Source: Bombus terrestris
Lineage: Eukaryota; Arthropoda; Insecta; Hymenoptera; Apidae
DNA length: 64,000 nucleotides
Direction: 5' to 3'
Assembly (NCBI RefSeq): GCF_910591885.1
Contig: NC_063277.1
Coordinates: 10,168,001-10,232,000, forward strand
Each line of letters starts with the position of its first letter. Position 1 is the stretch's first letter. A program made the translations under genes and the position numbers. Shown piece after piece: positions 39,459 through 52,200 of this stretch. Under the pieces are notes generated by a model that was given only the letters and a program-made list of their open reading frames with translations, was not told the origin of the DNA and did not search any database.

Positions 39459-42443
39459 GTGAGTCTTGATTGGTGCAAGGAGCAGCTGTTTGCTCGATAC
39501 TCCTAATGCCATCACGGTTTCTAGTCTCGTATGGTGTTCACTTTGGCATCGTCGCTCTTCGTGGCACACGGCTCTCATTCTCTGTCTCCAGTTGGTTGTA
39601 ATTAGTCTGCAGCGTTGTGGCATAGCGGACTGGAGGAGTACGTGGCTTGGCATCGCCGGATGTACACTCCAGGATGTTATAAAGTCGTTGTCGGTGCACA
39701 GGTTAAAGGTTAATTACACGCTGCCGCGTGTAACACGCCTTGGGCCACGTTAAACTTTGGACACCATTGATTTGTGGCGTTGCTAACCCTTCCTATGAGA
39801 AATATATACACGTATAGGGGGAGAGTCGGTATCAGGGTTATACATATACGTGTATGTAGGACTACAGGCATTCGGTAGAGGGTCCCCTGACCTCGAGATC
39901 GTATTGGTGATCTAGGAAATTCCTTGTTCGCTAGTAATCCAACGAAACTCGAAAACGGATTTGTCCTTACGACCTGCGGTTCCCGGACTCGGCGCAAACT
40001 TTGCCACGCCACGGTGCACACGTACCACGAAACACTTGCCTCTCAAGTATCTTGAAGCGAGTTTATTCCGTGGCCCGAGGCTAGTCTCGTGCACAATGCC
40101 GGCGAAATGATCATACACGCGAGGCGCGGTATCGCAATCTCCTAACTTGTCAAGTAGTTAAGGTATTGTACACTTTCGAAAAGGGACTTTTGCGCGACGA
40201 TTGACTACTATTCAGTAATACTGTCGGCTACTGGAAGTATTTAATCAAACTTTGGGGAGCGCAACGGCTCGCGGTGATACGCTAGCGCAAGGATGCACTT
40301 CCCGTTGGGAAAGCTACTTTTCCTGGCTTTGGATCTTCCTCGAGTTGAATGTCAAGTTAAACTGATCATCCTGTTTCGAATAATTACAAACGTACACATT
40401 TCACTCGCAGCACGCGGATAAACGTTTCACGAACACTTCCAGTGGATTTAAGCGTGCATACGCGGACTCCACAAGCTTGTTATTAGAGAACTAGTCTAAT
40501 CGCTATGGAAACGTGGTTGTCTGCGTGTTTAACATGCGTTTGTCTATTTCCTTTGGTTGACCTAATCCTAATATATTTTTTATTCTTGTAAGGAAGAAAA
40601 GCTACGAGAAACTACGAGAAAGTGGAATTTAATCTAGCTTTCTGGTGGCTTTAATATTCTTTGCACTGCGATTGTTGATTATATTAATTTATTTTCATTA
40701 TACTGATTTAATCTGAGTACAATGTATCTAGATGCACATTAAGAGTTAATAGTTCATATGTTAAGGAACGTCACGTTATTAAAAACGTAAACGAGATAAT
40801 TTATGTATTGTTTTTTCAAGGTCCCAAACATGTATTGATATAATTATGCCAATATATTATATATAATATATTATACTTAAATTTTTTCAAACTATATAAA
40901 ATTAATAGAGTAAATACAAGAAATAGTGATGAAAAAATATTTCCTTTCATAAGCACAATGTTAAGAAACAAAATTTATTCGTATATATTTACTGAAAAAT
41001 TCCGGGAGTGTAATATAACAATAACGAAATTTCGTCCCTGGTGAGCTAAACACAACTTAGAAAATTTTGAAATAAATAGCGTGTGGAAACATGCTCTCTG
41101 TCGAACTTACTTTGCGATGAAAAATTTGTTAAAAAATTTGTGTTATCGCTAACATTTGATATGATAACAGAAATATAAAGACATACGCGTAAGGCAATAA
41201 TTAAAAAAAAAAGCTTCTGTTTTTAAGAAAAATTGGAATTTATGATTTTGAGAAAAAATTTTTCGAAGGAAGACTAAAAATTGCTAAAGTTTGTTCGAAG
41301 AGAACTAGGCAATTTCTATTTTCATTTTTCGCTTCTGACGCAAAGACCCGGTTAGTTAAAGATCAATCTGCTTTTCAGAAGAAGGCTGCGGTGTACTATA
41401 ATGAATATGAAAGCTCGAGTTTGAACATAAGAATCACAAATATTCAAATGGTGCCATTTAAATAAATAAGATTACAACACAGGAACGTAGCAAACAGAAT
41501 GGTCGTATTCCGAGAAATTACCTTATCATTTAATTACGTAGCTTTCAACGTTATCCTTATGCAGACATACCGAAGGAAAGCCCAGGAAAATGTTATCTTT
41601 GAAAAATCTCACGTCATGTCCCAGAGAAAATCCTTTGTCCATCAGTACCAAGCCGAAAACCGTATTTGCCCTTTCTCGACTAGCGTTTGGCAAGCTTCAG
41701 TCTAGCAAACTTCGTTTTCAGGCTGGTGCAGTGCACCCACTCATACTTATTGAACGATATCTTTCTATTTCCTTCCCTTCTCTCCTTTTTTCTTTTATCT
41801 CTTCATCTCTTTTTGCTTCTTCTCTCTATACTATCCTAGGTACGTCTAGGTACTTGTATGCAAACTGTATCTACGTACGTACATATAAACCTGTACTAAT
41901 ATTTCTATTCATAGATATCAGGACGCTTCTTGTTTTTAAGTAAGATGCGATAATTGGTTTAAATTATCAAGCAAATTATTAATTGATCGAGAGAGTTACA
42001 AACGGAAGATGATGAATTCAAGTCGTATGTGTTTAATCCCTACAACCGTGTGCAACTCCGTAACTTAGAGAACTTTGTCGATAATCTGAATCGAAATTTG
42101 AAATTTGAGCAAGAACAAATACTATTGAAAAGTTACTGATACAAGTGCAGAAATTGTTTAAAGCAATAAGTGATGAAGAGACGTAACAAGATGATAGTAA
42201 AGATAAAATTTTTATTGAATCGATTTCAAATACTAATAGAATCATAATAGTCGTGTTTCATTGTAGTACTGTATTAATGAAATTTCAGAATGTTTCGTAT
42301 GCCACATACTGGATAAAAGTATAAGTTTTGCATGGTAAGTGTTCAAATATTTGTCTAAACGACGATAAGTTTTAAACCATATAACAGTTTCTAAAGATTT
42401 TAATAAAATCTTGATTATTTCAGCTTTACTTCATAGCCTGTAA
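39459..42443. other. GC-rich stretch grading into AT-rich DNA
   Basis: About 39459-40450 is GC-richer with short frames on both strands, none recognised. About 40550-41300 is AT-rich, including a palindromic AT run near 40855-40875. A pyrimidine-rich stretch lies at 41757-41833. Confidence 0.4.
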
Positions 42444-42470
42444 ATGTTCCAATACTTATGAACGATAATG
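42444..42470. repeat. Solitary Tc1-like terminal repeat relic
   Basis: These 27 bases match the right tip of the Tc1-like element at 37819-37845 at 22 of 27 positions, including an uninterrupted AATACTTATGAACG, and are followed by TA (42471-42472). No partner end was found upstream within several kilobases. A diverged partial match starts at 42339 (GTGTTCAAATATTTG) and could be part of the same decayed copy. Confidence 0.5.
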
Positions 42471-43870
42471 TACACGCGGGTGCACGTTAATGCGCTGTTT
42501 TCTATATAATCGCGGTTCTCTTCGTTTCACTAGTGAATAGAGTTACATCGTCTCTCATTCTCATGACAAAGTCTCGCTACGTCGCCATCACCCTGAGAAA
42601 AGAACTCGAATGCATAAGTACACCTACGGAAAGCGTGCTCTACCTGCAGTTTCCGGTCCCCTTTTTTAACCTGTTCGCCACTTCCGAAAGCCGCTAGTAT
42701 GACCGTTCGTGCCTTTTTCAATTTCCGGGATAAGAAGCCTCTCTATCCTACTTTCTCTGTTGAAGCAGCTTTTTCACGTCGCGAGTTTCCGCCTTTGTGC
42801 GGAGAAAAGACTGCAGACAGACGCGAGGAGTTTTAATCAACGAAACCGACGTTACCTAACCTCATAAAAGCGGATGTACCTAGCTGCGGTCTTAGCTACA
42901 GCGATTTCATTGCGCTGGCCAAATTCGTTGCCGAAGGAAATTTATTCATTCGAAAATGGGTATTGGATCGATATTCATTTGATCGCGGCTAAATGAAATT
43001 TTAACTTGGTTCAAACGGTTGCTGTTGTATAAATATATTGTTTGTGTGTATGAAATTTAGCATTGGCTAGATATTTAAATGATAGGGAATATTAATTTAT
43101 ATATACGCAGATGATTTTTATTGAATTTGCGTACATATTTAGAAAATTAGAATTTCTCAGCAGAGGTAGAAAATTTAACGATAATTAACATGTGTACTCT
43201 TTTATATCGGTATACGTTATTTCTTTGACAAGGTGATATTAAAAGTTAAGAATTGCAATTTATTAATTTGAATAATAGGAAAAGGTTAATTATGAAAATT
43301 CATAATTTAGAGATGAGAATTCGATGGAAGATAAAATTAAAAGTCTTTCAATTTATGTTTACTTTCATTAGAAAATTAATATACATACATATAATACTAT
43401 CGTTCCTGCCAAATAATTACAACGATCACATGCATACAATACAGATGCATACATATTTTAATTACCTAACGATGAACAAGGCTTCATAAAAATTATATAC
43501 ATATATTACTTGTAAGCGCAGCTTATGTAGCAAGCAAGGACATTAAATCGATATAAAGAATCTCAACAGGGGTTCGTTTGCTCTAACGTAAAACCGTTAT
43601 ACCATCCAGAAATACGATATCTATTAACACAATGAATAAGAAAGGAGGAATCAAAGCATTGAATTTGCATACGTCACGATCCTGCCACTCAAACCAGAGG
43701 TACATTAACAAAGTTTAGTTTACACTAGCAATTGAAAAGGTAGAGGAACAAAGACTAAAAGCAGTTCCGCTGCTTGAACTCATTAAACAAAACGGACAAT
43801 CCCAGCTTATTTCTCAGTAACATCCTCTCAATTCACTAACAAGGAACGGGACCTCAACGATTCTCCAAAT

Positions 43871-43894
43871 CTTTCTCTCTCTCTCTTTCTCTTC
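43871..43894 (+). repeat. CT microsatellite-like tract
   Basis: Mostly CTCTCT units broken by TT steps. It sits just upstream of the promoter-like patch at 44100-44700. Confidence 0.7.
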
Positions 43895-44099
43895 CTATAT
43901 AGCTTCCATGCGAGCTACTTCTGTTTAACCCAGTCGGACGTTTAGAATATCCTCGCGAGCGTTATGTCTCGTTTTCGCAAAGGATACAGGGAACAGATCG
44001 TAGGGAAGGGACTCGAACGATAGGGTGACCGCACTGTGGAACAAAAGGAAGCTGAGAAGCAGCAGATTTGTATATACTATTGGAGGATCGTTGTTAGGA

Positions 44100-44700
44100 C
44101 AACGGAGAAATGTACGAGCGGACAAGGGGAGACAGGGCGAAAGGCCACGGCGAGGGGATAGAAAACAAGTGGGTGCGCGATAGTGCAATCTTCCGGTGGT
44201 GTCGCGTTTTCCGGCTGGGCGATTCCTCGCTGAGCTCGGCTCTCTCCTCTGCTTCCACCTCGATCCTCAATTCCCTCACCCTCTCTCTGGTTTTCTATCC
44301 TGTTTCTCCTCCGCTGAAATCCTCGTCCTCCTCCTTGTTCCTACCACCACACAGCAAAGTATCCCGTTTCCCTTGCGTCCACCGACCCCTAAACCTCGCT
44401 GCAAAGGCGCCGTACAGCCAGCGAAAGCCTCGTCAGCGAGTGTGTGCTGCCTTTAACGGATCTCCACCGCAAACCTATAGAAACGTGGTGGTCCTCTCGG
44501 TTGGACATCCTCTCTGTCTCTATCTCGCTTTCTTTGTCTTTATAGTTCTGTCGTTCCGTCTTTCGTCGCTTTTGCGGTCGTTCGTTTCTTTCAAGCCGTG
44601 GCTTGAACACGAATCAGGGTTATTGTGAGCGCAACACACAGCTCGATACAACCTCGCGGCAATTCGTCGTCGATTCCACATTGACGAATGTGCTTCTTCC
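44100..44700. other. CT-rich, CpG-containing promoter-like patch
   Basis: This is a pyrimidine-rich stretch on the + strand with many CTCTC and TCGTC runs. The + frame across 44110-44628 is open for 172 codons only because it reads low-complexity Ser/Leu-rich sequence, which I do not take as a gene. An 18-bp perfect inverted repeat (TTCAAGCC, GT, GGCTTGAA) lies at 44590-44607. Downstream, ATGAAAC followed by GTAAGC at 44848 resembles a tiny first exon plus donor but is too short to support. Confidence 0.2.
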
Positions 44701-47700
44701 TTCTGCGGCCTCAACAACCGCTCACGCGTCTCTAGACAATGGCGAACTAGATTCCTGATGATGCGACAGCGAACCGAGCTGACGACGCTCTACGTTTTGC
44801 ACGGGTCTTTGTCTTGGAACGACCAACCGGAAAGACACCGATGAAACGTAAGCGAATCTATGAGGATGCTTTATCGCAGAATGTAACGTGATGATAGGAG
44901 ATCCCTTTGGAGTCGTTAGAGATTTCGGTTTCATCAGTTTTAGTATGTTTTCAAGGCTTTTCCAGAATTTTGTTTTATTTTATGAATAGATGATGGATTA
45001 TTAAACTTCCGAGAGTTTTGGCAGTTCATTTTACTTCATTAGAGAATTCCTTGGGTTTACTGTTAGATTTAGGATTTTGGTTTTTTCACTGTTTGGATTC
45101 GACAATTCAGATTTTCGAAGATTTTATTTTATTTTGATAGCTGTGAGAAAGAAAGATTACTGAATTTTCTGGAATGTTTGCGGTTCATGAGAATTCCTTG
45201 GATTCATCGTTGGATTCAAATATCGCTGCTAGATTTGAAAGATTTAAGTTTTTTGAATTTTAGAAAGTCGTGTTAACGAACACATAAATTACACTTACAT
45301 TTATTAATTACAAATACGTTTCATTAAATAATGATTCTTAGATCTAATACGCTTAGCCGGTTAATATGCTCACTTTAACGAATTGTACTATTTACTTTAA
45401 AAGTGTAATACAATTTTTGTTTCTATTCCTTCATTAATTCCTTTCATTAATTCAAGACAGAAAACGGAATAGACACACCAGCTCTGTGTTGAAAGTTTCC
45501 CTCGACCAGCTCGTATAGTCATTTACCAGATTTCTACCTCTTTTAAACCAACGGAACTAAACTTTTCAGGCGACCTAATTTAACCAATAGTAATTCCCAA
45601 CAAAACACCATTGCATATAATTTCCATATAATTAAATCATGGTTAAACTAACAAAATCGTACTGTGAAACTTAAAAGTGAAGGCAAGAATTTTAGTTCAG
45701 ACGAAGAACTAATTTCATCCGAGATATCATAAAAGCAAAAACATTGATCCGGAAGAGGGAAGCATTCGGTTAAAGGGAACAGAGACACGGAAGGAACAGA
45801 GGAGAATGTGGTCTGGTTGATTTTTTCTATTCGCGAGTGTTACTAGTCAGATTCGAGAGAGGTTTGTGAGCGGTCGAAAACGTCGACGAGTAAGTCCGAC
45901 AACCGTGAAAAGCGAGAGCTGCACACATTCAAGGCAGCGTCATTTTGACGAGCAGCGTCGCGAGAACATTCGCACGCTCCGCCGCCGCGTCGAGCATACC
46001 CACCGACATTACATTGCAAATGCACATTATCTGCATAATAATCCGCAGCCTGTTTCACGCCATCGTGAAAGCAGCAATGTTACCAGCATGGTTGACGAAA
46101 CACAGAGATCCTTGATTATCAGTTGCGTTAAATTGTGGCAAATTGAAATCAAAGTTTACCCTAATCGATTCTATCCTGTCATCGTTGTCACAAGTTTGTG
46201 TAAATCTCTTTGGATGTATTGTAAATGCAATTTCAAAGGATGCCTTGGCTTTTCATTTATATTGAGTTGATATAGCATCTAGCAAATTTCTATCGCCAGA
46301 TCTCGCTTGTAAATTCATTAGATTATCTTAGGAATTCAAGGTTTTATATGTAAAATCTAAATAATCTGAAAAACCAACCACTATAATAGATTCTTAACGA
46401 CACATAACCAGTTGAATTCTGTTATTTTTGGGAAAGATTAGTTATCATGGACTTTTAGCAAGTCCATATTCTTAGGATGGATAAAGTACGTCATATAATT
46501 AAAAATTTATATTTTAAATTATCAGCAGTGAGTTAACATTCGTGGCAGAAAACTAACATTAAGTAATGAATTTGTCAATTACAAAATTTACCCTTTTACA
46601 AAAATAAACTGATTGTAAGTCATTAATGTAATTGTAGTAATTGATAGTAATTGATCCGATTGAAAACAATCAATTGAAAATATATTGTATCTGCCAAATC
46701 GTTAATTTGTATAGGAACGTATTAAATTAAACTTTACAGACTACTGAAACTGGTAAACTGAAACTAGTAAAAATGTCTTACATTCCCATGAATTTATTAC
46801 TATAATCTTCTTTAAAAATCATTGGTTATAAATCAAAGAGCTTGACATACAATTATTCTTCCTGAAGGTTGTACATTTTTTATCGTCAGAATAATTTCGT
46901 AAGAAGTAAAACGAATGGAAATATATTGAAGGCTATATTTGATACATGAACAAACGAATAAAAATACATTCTTTTTTAATCTAGTATTATAAATCAATTT
47001 TCTTAACGAATGATCTGTCGATTTCTCGTATTCTTAATTTATCGTTGCATAAGATTTGATATTAATTTAATAAGAGGAACTCTTTGATTCTTTATCAAGA
47101 GTATCTTTTTATACAGTTTTCAACCTTTGACATTTTGTGTTAAAATACTTCTTTAATATCCTATCAATAACCATGTAATCTTCTTTTGATGGAAACCAGG
47201 CTTTGCTGTTGTTAACGAGGTTCCTGAAAAACCGATACCTTTTTCAGTCATATTGTTATGTCCTAGCCATTTATTGTCGCCAGACATCGTTTGAAAAATG
47301 GTTCTATTTTTTGACAAGAGAACAAAGGAGCACAAATGGAGACACTGTCAATCAAGTTCTTTTCATATAACTCATACGCTAGCGAAATATCACGTTTTCT
47401 TTTATACCAAAACATTCTCGTCTTCCTACACGGATGACTAGACTTTAAAATTTCTGGAACGCATAATTTTAATTAATTTATACACACGCGAAAGTTTTCC
47501 GGTGGCGATTCCACCTTCGTCAAACTTTTGAAAGTTTATTTTTCAAAATTATGGATTTCAAGATGAAATGTCTTAATTAAACCGCCTTATTATATGTATT
47601 AATTTCTTTCCAATTTATAAAATGCAACTCAATCAAAAATATAAGTTTCCGTTCAAAACGGTATGTTTCATACTTCCTTTTTCGATATTTATTGTGAAGT

Positions 47701-49263
47701 TGTAAATTTATGTTTTATTCCGTGGTTAATTAAAAAGATACATTTTAGAAGTTTCCGAAAAATGTTAAATGGATGCTGAATTCGATACAAATCGATACGT
47801 ATGTTTAACGAAAATCAAATGATAAAGTCATTGTTTTTTTCCTTGCATTATACATCTTCTCGCCACTAATTCTAGTGCTATACAGAATAGTTATGGTAAA
47901 AGGGAAGGATAGAGAGTGCCATACAACTTTATAACAAACAATTAATCGATGAAGCTTTTCTACGATATCGATCAATTTGATTTCTTCGGTTCAACTTTTA
48001 TATTTTAGTGGCTGGTAATTCTAGCGTTAAAGAAATTTTATAATAAAAAGATCGAAAAAGAGGACCAAATGGAATTTCGCAACAAATTAATCGGAGAGGC
48101 TTTTCCACCGCACCGTGTCGATATTTTGTCCAGCATGGTTAGAGGCCTGGTATACCAACAGGTCCCTGCTTTCATGAACAGGCAGCTACACGTGTGTACA
48201 TACGTGTTCCGTGTAAGCGTGTCGAACACCAAGATCAATATCCGGATGATATCACTGTCGTCATATCGGGACGAAATTGCGAGCAGGGCCGCGTTAGCGA
48301 ATTCGGATTTCACGTTACAATAAATTGATAACGAAACCAGTGGGGGTTTCCTTCGTGGCTGGATGGGCAAATGCGATTACGAACGTAAATTACGTAGGTA
48401 AACTGAGGAATTTGTGCATAAAAGAATGTAATTGACCTGGCTGGATAATCATGAACGCATCTTTTTCCTTCATATGAGCGTTTCGGTAGATATCAAGCTA
48501 TTAATGGCAAACCAGTATCTTATCATAATTTCATAAATATTTCAATTTGTTTAAATTTCATAAAATTGTAGAATTTAGGTGGTAGAAATAGCGATGAAAA
48601 AAATATTAAACGAATCCTTGGAATTCCGTTTTATAACCGCGGCGTTAAGAAACATGGTTTGATAATGTAAATTACTTGAAGTAAAACGAGCAATTTTTCT
48701 ACGAAAATAGAAATTCTTTTTTCAAAAAATTCTCGAGTGAAGATTCACTTAGAGTATCAGTTTATCTACTTGAGAATTAAATTTGCCTCATATTAAAGTC
48801 ACATTATTACAATTCTGTTTAAAACACGTTTTACCAAACACCGAATATAATCAAGCAAACTGTGCACCCTTATACCAAAAGAATGAAAGTGGACGTAAGA
48901 GGAGAAGACGGAAGAACAAGAATTGGTATGTCAGTTGTGGCAAAGGTGGGTTGACATTTTCCAGCGCGGCGAAGACGAGAACAATTTGTCGGGTCGTTTA
49001 AACGGGCGTATAAACGTTCTCCGCGCGCGGCCTTATTATTATTCCACTCGACTATCTTGTAAAGCACGCACAATCGTCCCGACCTCGTCTTATTCCGCTT
49101 ATTTACCTCTAAACTGACAACGGACTAGCGCTAATCCGGACACACTTCGCGAAATTGCCTTCCTCTCGGCTCGTTTCTCGACACGAATCCGCAGGCAATG
49201 ATTTTGATTAAGCATCCGGTCCCCTCAGACCATCGTACTCTCAGGCATTAAATCACCGTGCCC

Positions 49264-49299
49264 CAAGAAGAAAAAAAAAAGAAAAAAGAAGAAAAAGAG
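49264..49299 (+). repeat. Purine (A/G) homopolymer-like tract
   Basis: Runs of A broken by single or paired G. Open frames crossing it on either strand (Lys/Glu-rich on +, Phe/Ser-rich on -) are driven by this tract and are not called as genes. Confidence 0.75.
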
Positions 49300-52200
49300 C
49301 CTGGAGCTTCTCCTGACTGTCCCCATGGAGAAGTTTTCTTAGCTGGGAGAATAATGACGGAGTTCCTGACGCGAGAAAGGAAGTTAGATGCCGATGGCAA
49401 AGCACAGATAGTACGATGGAATTCCAGCCAGTCTTTTCCTCCAGTCCACTGCAGTCCTTTATGAGACTGAATATTTCGAAACAGGATACGTAACCAAGCG
49501 TAAACAGCTTTATGATGGCGGTTCATTTGATCGAAGCGTTGAAGCCGCAAAACGGGCTGCTTCGTTATTAATGCGACCTCAAAAGAGACAGGAGTTGAGT
49601 TAAATTTCCTGTTCATATTCGTGGTCCACGTCTGAAGCATAGTTAAGTTAAGGAAGGCATATAATAGAAATTCTATTAAATGTTGTACTGGTAATATAAA
49701 TATATGTAAGTGTTTATATATAACGCCTTACATTAGCCTATATTACTTTTTAATTTAGTTACATTAGTTTATATTAGTTATATAGTCTTTATATGTTTTT
49801 TGACATTGCAATCTATTATTTGTTAAAAACAGGGCACATTAATGTTTCAGTGGAAATAACTAGTCATTGTAATAATATTACATAGGAAATAAGATATTTT
49901 TATATACAAATTGAGTTGTCTAATATAATAATCTTGGATTACTAATAAGGTGTTTGTTATATGAGGAAATATTTGGGACAGGAATTACATGATATTAAAG
50001 TACAAGTAAAAGGAAAATACAGTACAGAAATTAGATTTTTCTTATTTTACTTTTTATTTAGATAAGATTTTTAAATGACTATAACAATGTATCATATTAT
50101 ATTATATGGATATTTATTCCACATAGAATTTCATATAGATGTTCATAGATGAAGTTTAAATATTTTTTTTTACATACACATAAATACACATAGATCACAG
50201 AAAACAACGTTGAAAGCTGTGCAAGTTCATAAATCAAAATGTCAATAATGTATGGATGATAAGCTTTCAGCACATTACCTGGGGAAAAAATGAAATAAAT
50301 GCGTGAAGAAAGATAAGACAACTGAAAAATGAGATATTTTATAACGTACTTGCACAACAATTTTCGTTTATTGCATATTTAGCAAATTATAGACTGACTT
50401 CAAGCATCTTTGAACATGCAACGTATAGCATATTTTAAGACAGAGTCATCAAATTTATTTTAACACGAGGAAAAAGCTGTTAGATGGTTACAAAGAATTA
50501 TTATTTTCTTCAAACAAAGCTTAACATTTCGAAATTATTCTATTGCAATTTTCAGATTTTATCTCACAGAAACTATATGTTTAATTACATAAGAATATAC
50601 GATGACAATTGTTTTATTAGTAAATCTGATAAAAAAGCATTATGGAGTCCATTGAGATTTATTAAAATATAAAAATAACACCCGCAATATATACAAATCA
50701 AACTCAAGTACTATATTCCTTAGTCCGATTCAAGAATGTCGATTTCACCAATTGGTGTGCTTGGCAGAATGGATATAATGAGGCACTTGAGACACGTTCG
50801 AGTAGAAAATAGAGTGAGATTCGTGAAATTATAAGTCACATAATCAGTATACGTGTTATCGAATACAATTCTAAACTTCGCAAAGGTGTTAATATCCATG
50901 AAATTTTTAAGAGTTTACAAAAACATAAGTCATTATTCCATCGAAATCGCAGATCTAAATGTTAGTCCCATTGCTTTTTCAATTTCTTTCATTTAATGAA
51001 TTGAAAGGCAGAACCAAGTTTAAAAGATAAAACCATAATCCTTATCAAGAAAAATTCTACAGTATAAAACAATCAATTCACATACATATTACGACATCAA
51101 CATCACCCAATGTCAACCATAATCCAAACCTTCAGTAATCTATATCTCCTATCTTTCTTAATTAAATTTTTACTGCGTCAGAAGTTACATTCAGTCCTCT
51201 CCAATTACGCCAATTATTTATGCTTGGTTAGTTCGCACAACGTCCTCGCCAGCCAACTAAACACACACTCTCGCCTTCTTAACCAGCCAGTGTCTCCAAG
51301 CAGTGCAATAATGAAATGCGTTTGATACTGTCGTCTTCTCGCTTTCAGCAGGAAACCGTCGAAACTGGCATATAGAAAGATCCTTTGTGATACTGCGACC
51401 ACGGTGGTCCGTGTTCGCCTGGAGAAAGAAGAAAAGAGCATACAGGTTTCCTTTCTCCACCTGGTCCCTCGTCGTCGACCCTCTTATCCCCTTTTCTGTT
51501 TCCGCTTCAGCCCGTGCGCCACCCGTTACTCTCGTTTGCCCGCAAGAGGTAGAAACAAGAAAGGCAGTCAGCGGAAATATTTCGACGAATCTCCCCGGAC
51601 GCATACGAGACCTTCTTTTCGCAAGAATTCCACTCCGAGACGTGTACTTTGTGATAGAGGAGCTGTGTAGTAAAAGAACAGAGACGAAGAAAACACTTGT
51701 ATGCTTACACGGGGCCGACACAGAATAGAATACGGCGGCCGACGTAGTCGTGCCGGTTGGCTACGTCCATGGAATAATACCCGCGACATATGAACAGATA
51801 CCGCTTTTACATGGCTCTCTTGACGCTCGCTAAGCCACCAACCATCTACTACTTGGGCAGCCGGGTGGCTGCAAAACAAAATTGTACAGCCATTTATTTG
51901 TAGAGCAATAAAAGCTTGTTCGTTGCAAATACTAATAGACAAGGTGCCACAGTAATCATGGTATAACCGGCGAAAGCGTTGTTCTACTGAGAAAAGTAGG
52001 TCGAAAATATGGAATAAAATTTTCGCAGTTTCTATATTCTATAGATACTTTTATAGCTTTATGTAACATTTGAAAGGAATAGAGAGATAATAGCTGTTTG
52101 AATATTTTCTCAGAGATTTCTAGTGGCTTGCGCAATTATTCGAACATTTATGAAAAACCTTTACGAATGTTTTGTACGTTATATGTAACATTTTGACATT

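Noticed and set aside
40216..40225. TAATACTGTC, the first 10 bases of miR-8/miR-200
   Set aside because: The match stops there and no hairpin partner is present.
44110..44628. 172-codon + frame, the longest in the window
   Set aside because: It reads a pyrimidine-rich low-complexity tract as Ser/Leu/Pro, overlaps open minus frames and has no domain.
44842..44853. ATGAAAC followed by GTAAGC as a minimal first exon
   Set aside because: A seven-base coding exon cannot be supported from sequence alone.
45866..46270. 134-codon + frame, Arg/His-rich at its start
   Set aside because: No ATG supports the start at 45866, the composition changes abruptly in the middle, and no family is recognised.
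49248..49640. 130-codon minus-strand frame
   Set aside because: Its end is the translation of an A/G homopolymer tract and nothing in the rest resembles a known protein.
51257..51721. 154-codon minus-strand frame
   Set aside because: Overlapping open frames exist on the + strand (51387-51728 and 51404-51670). No domain or repeat signature, and composition explains the openness.
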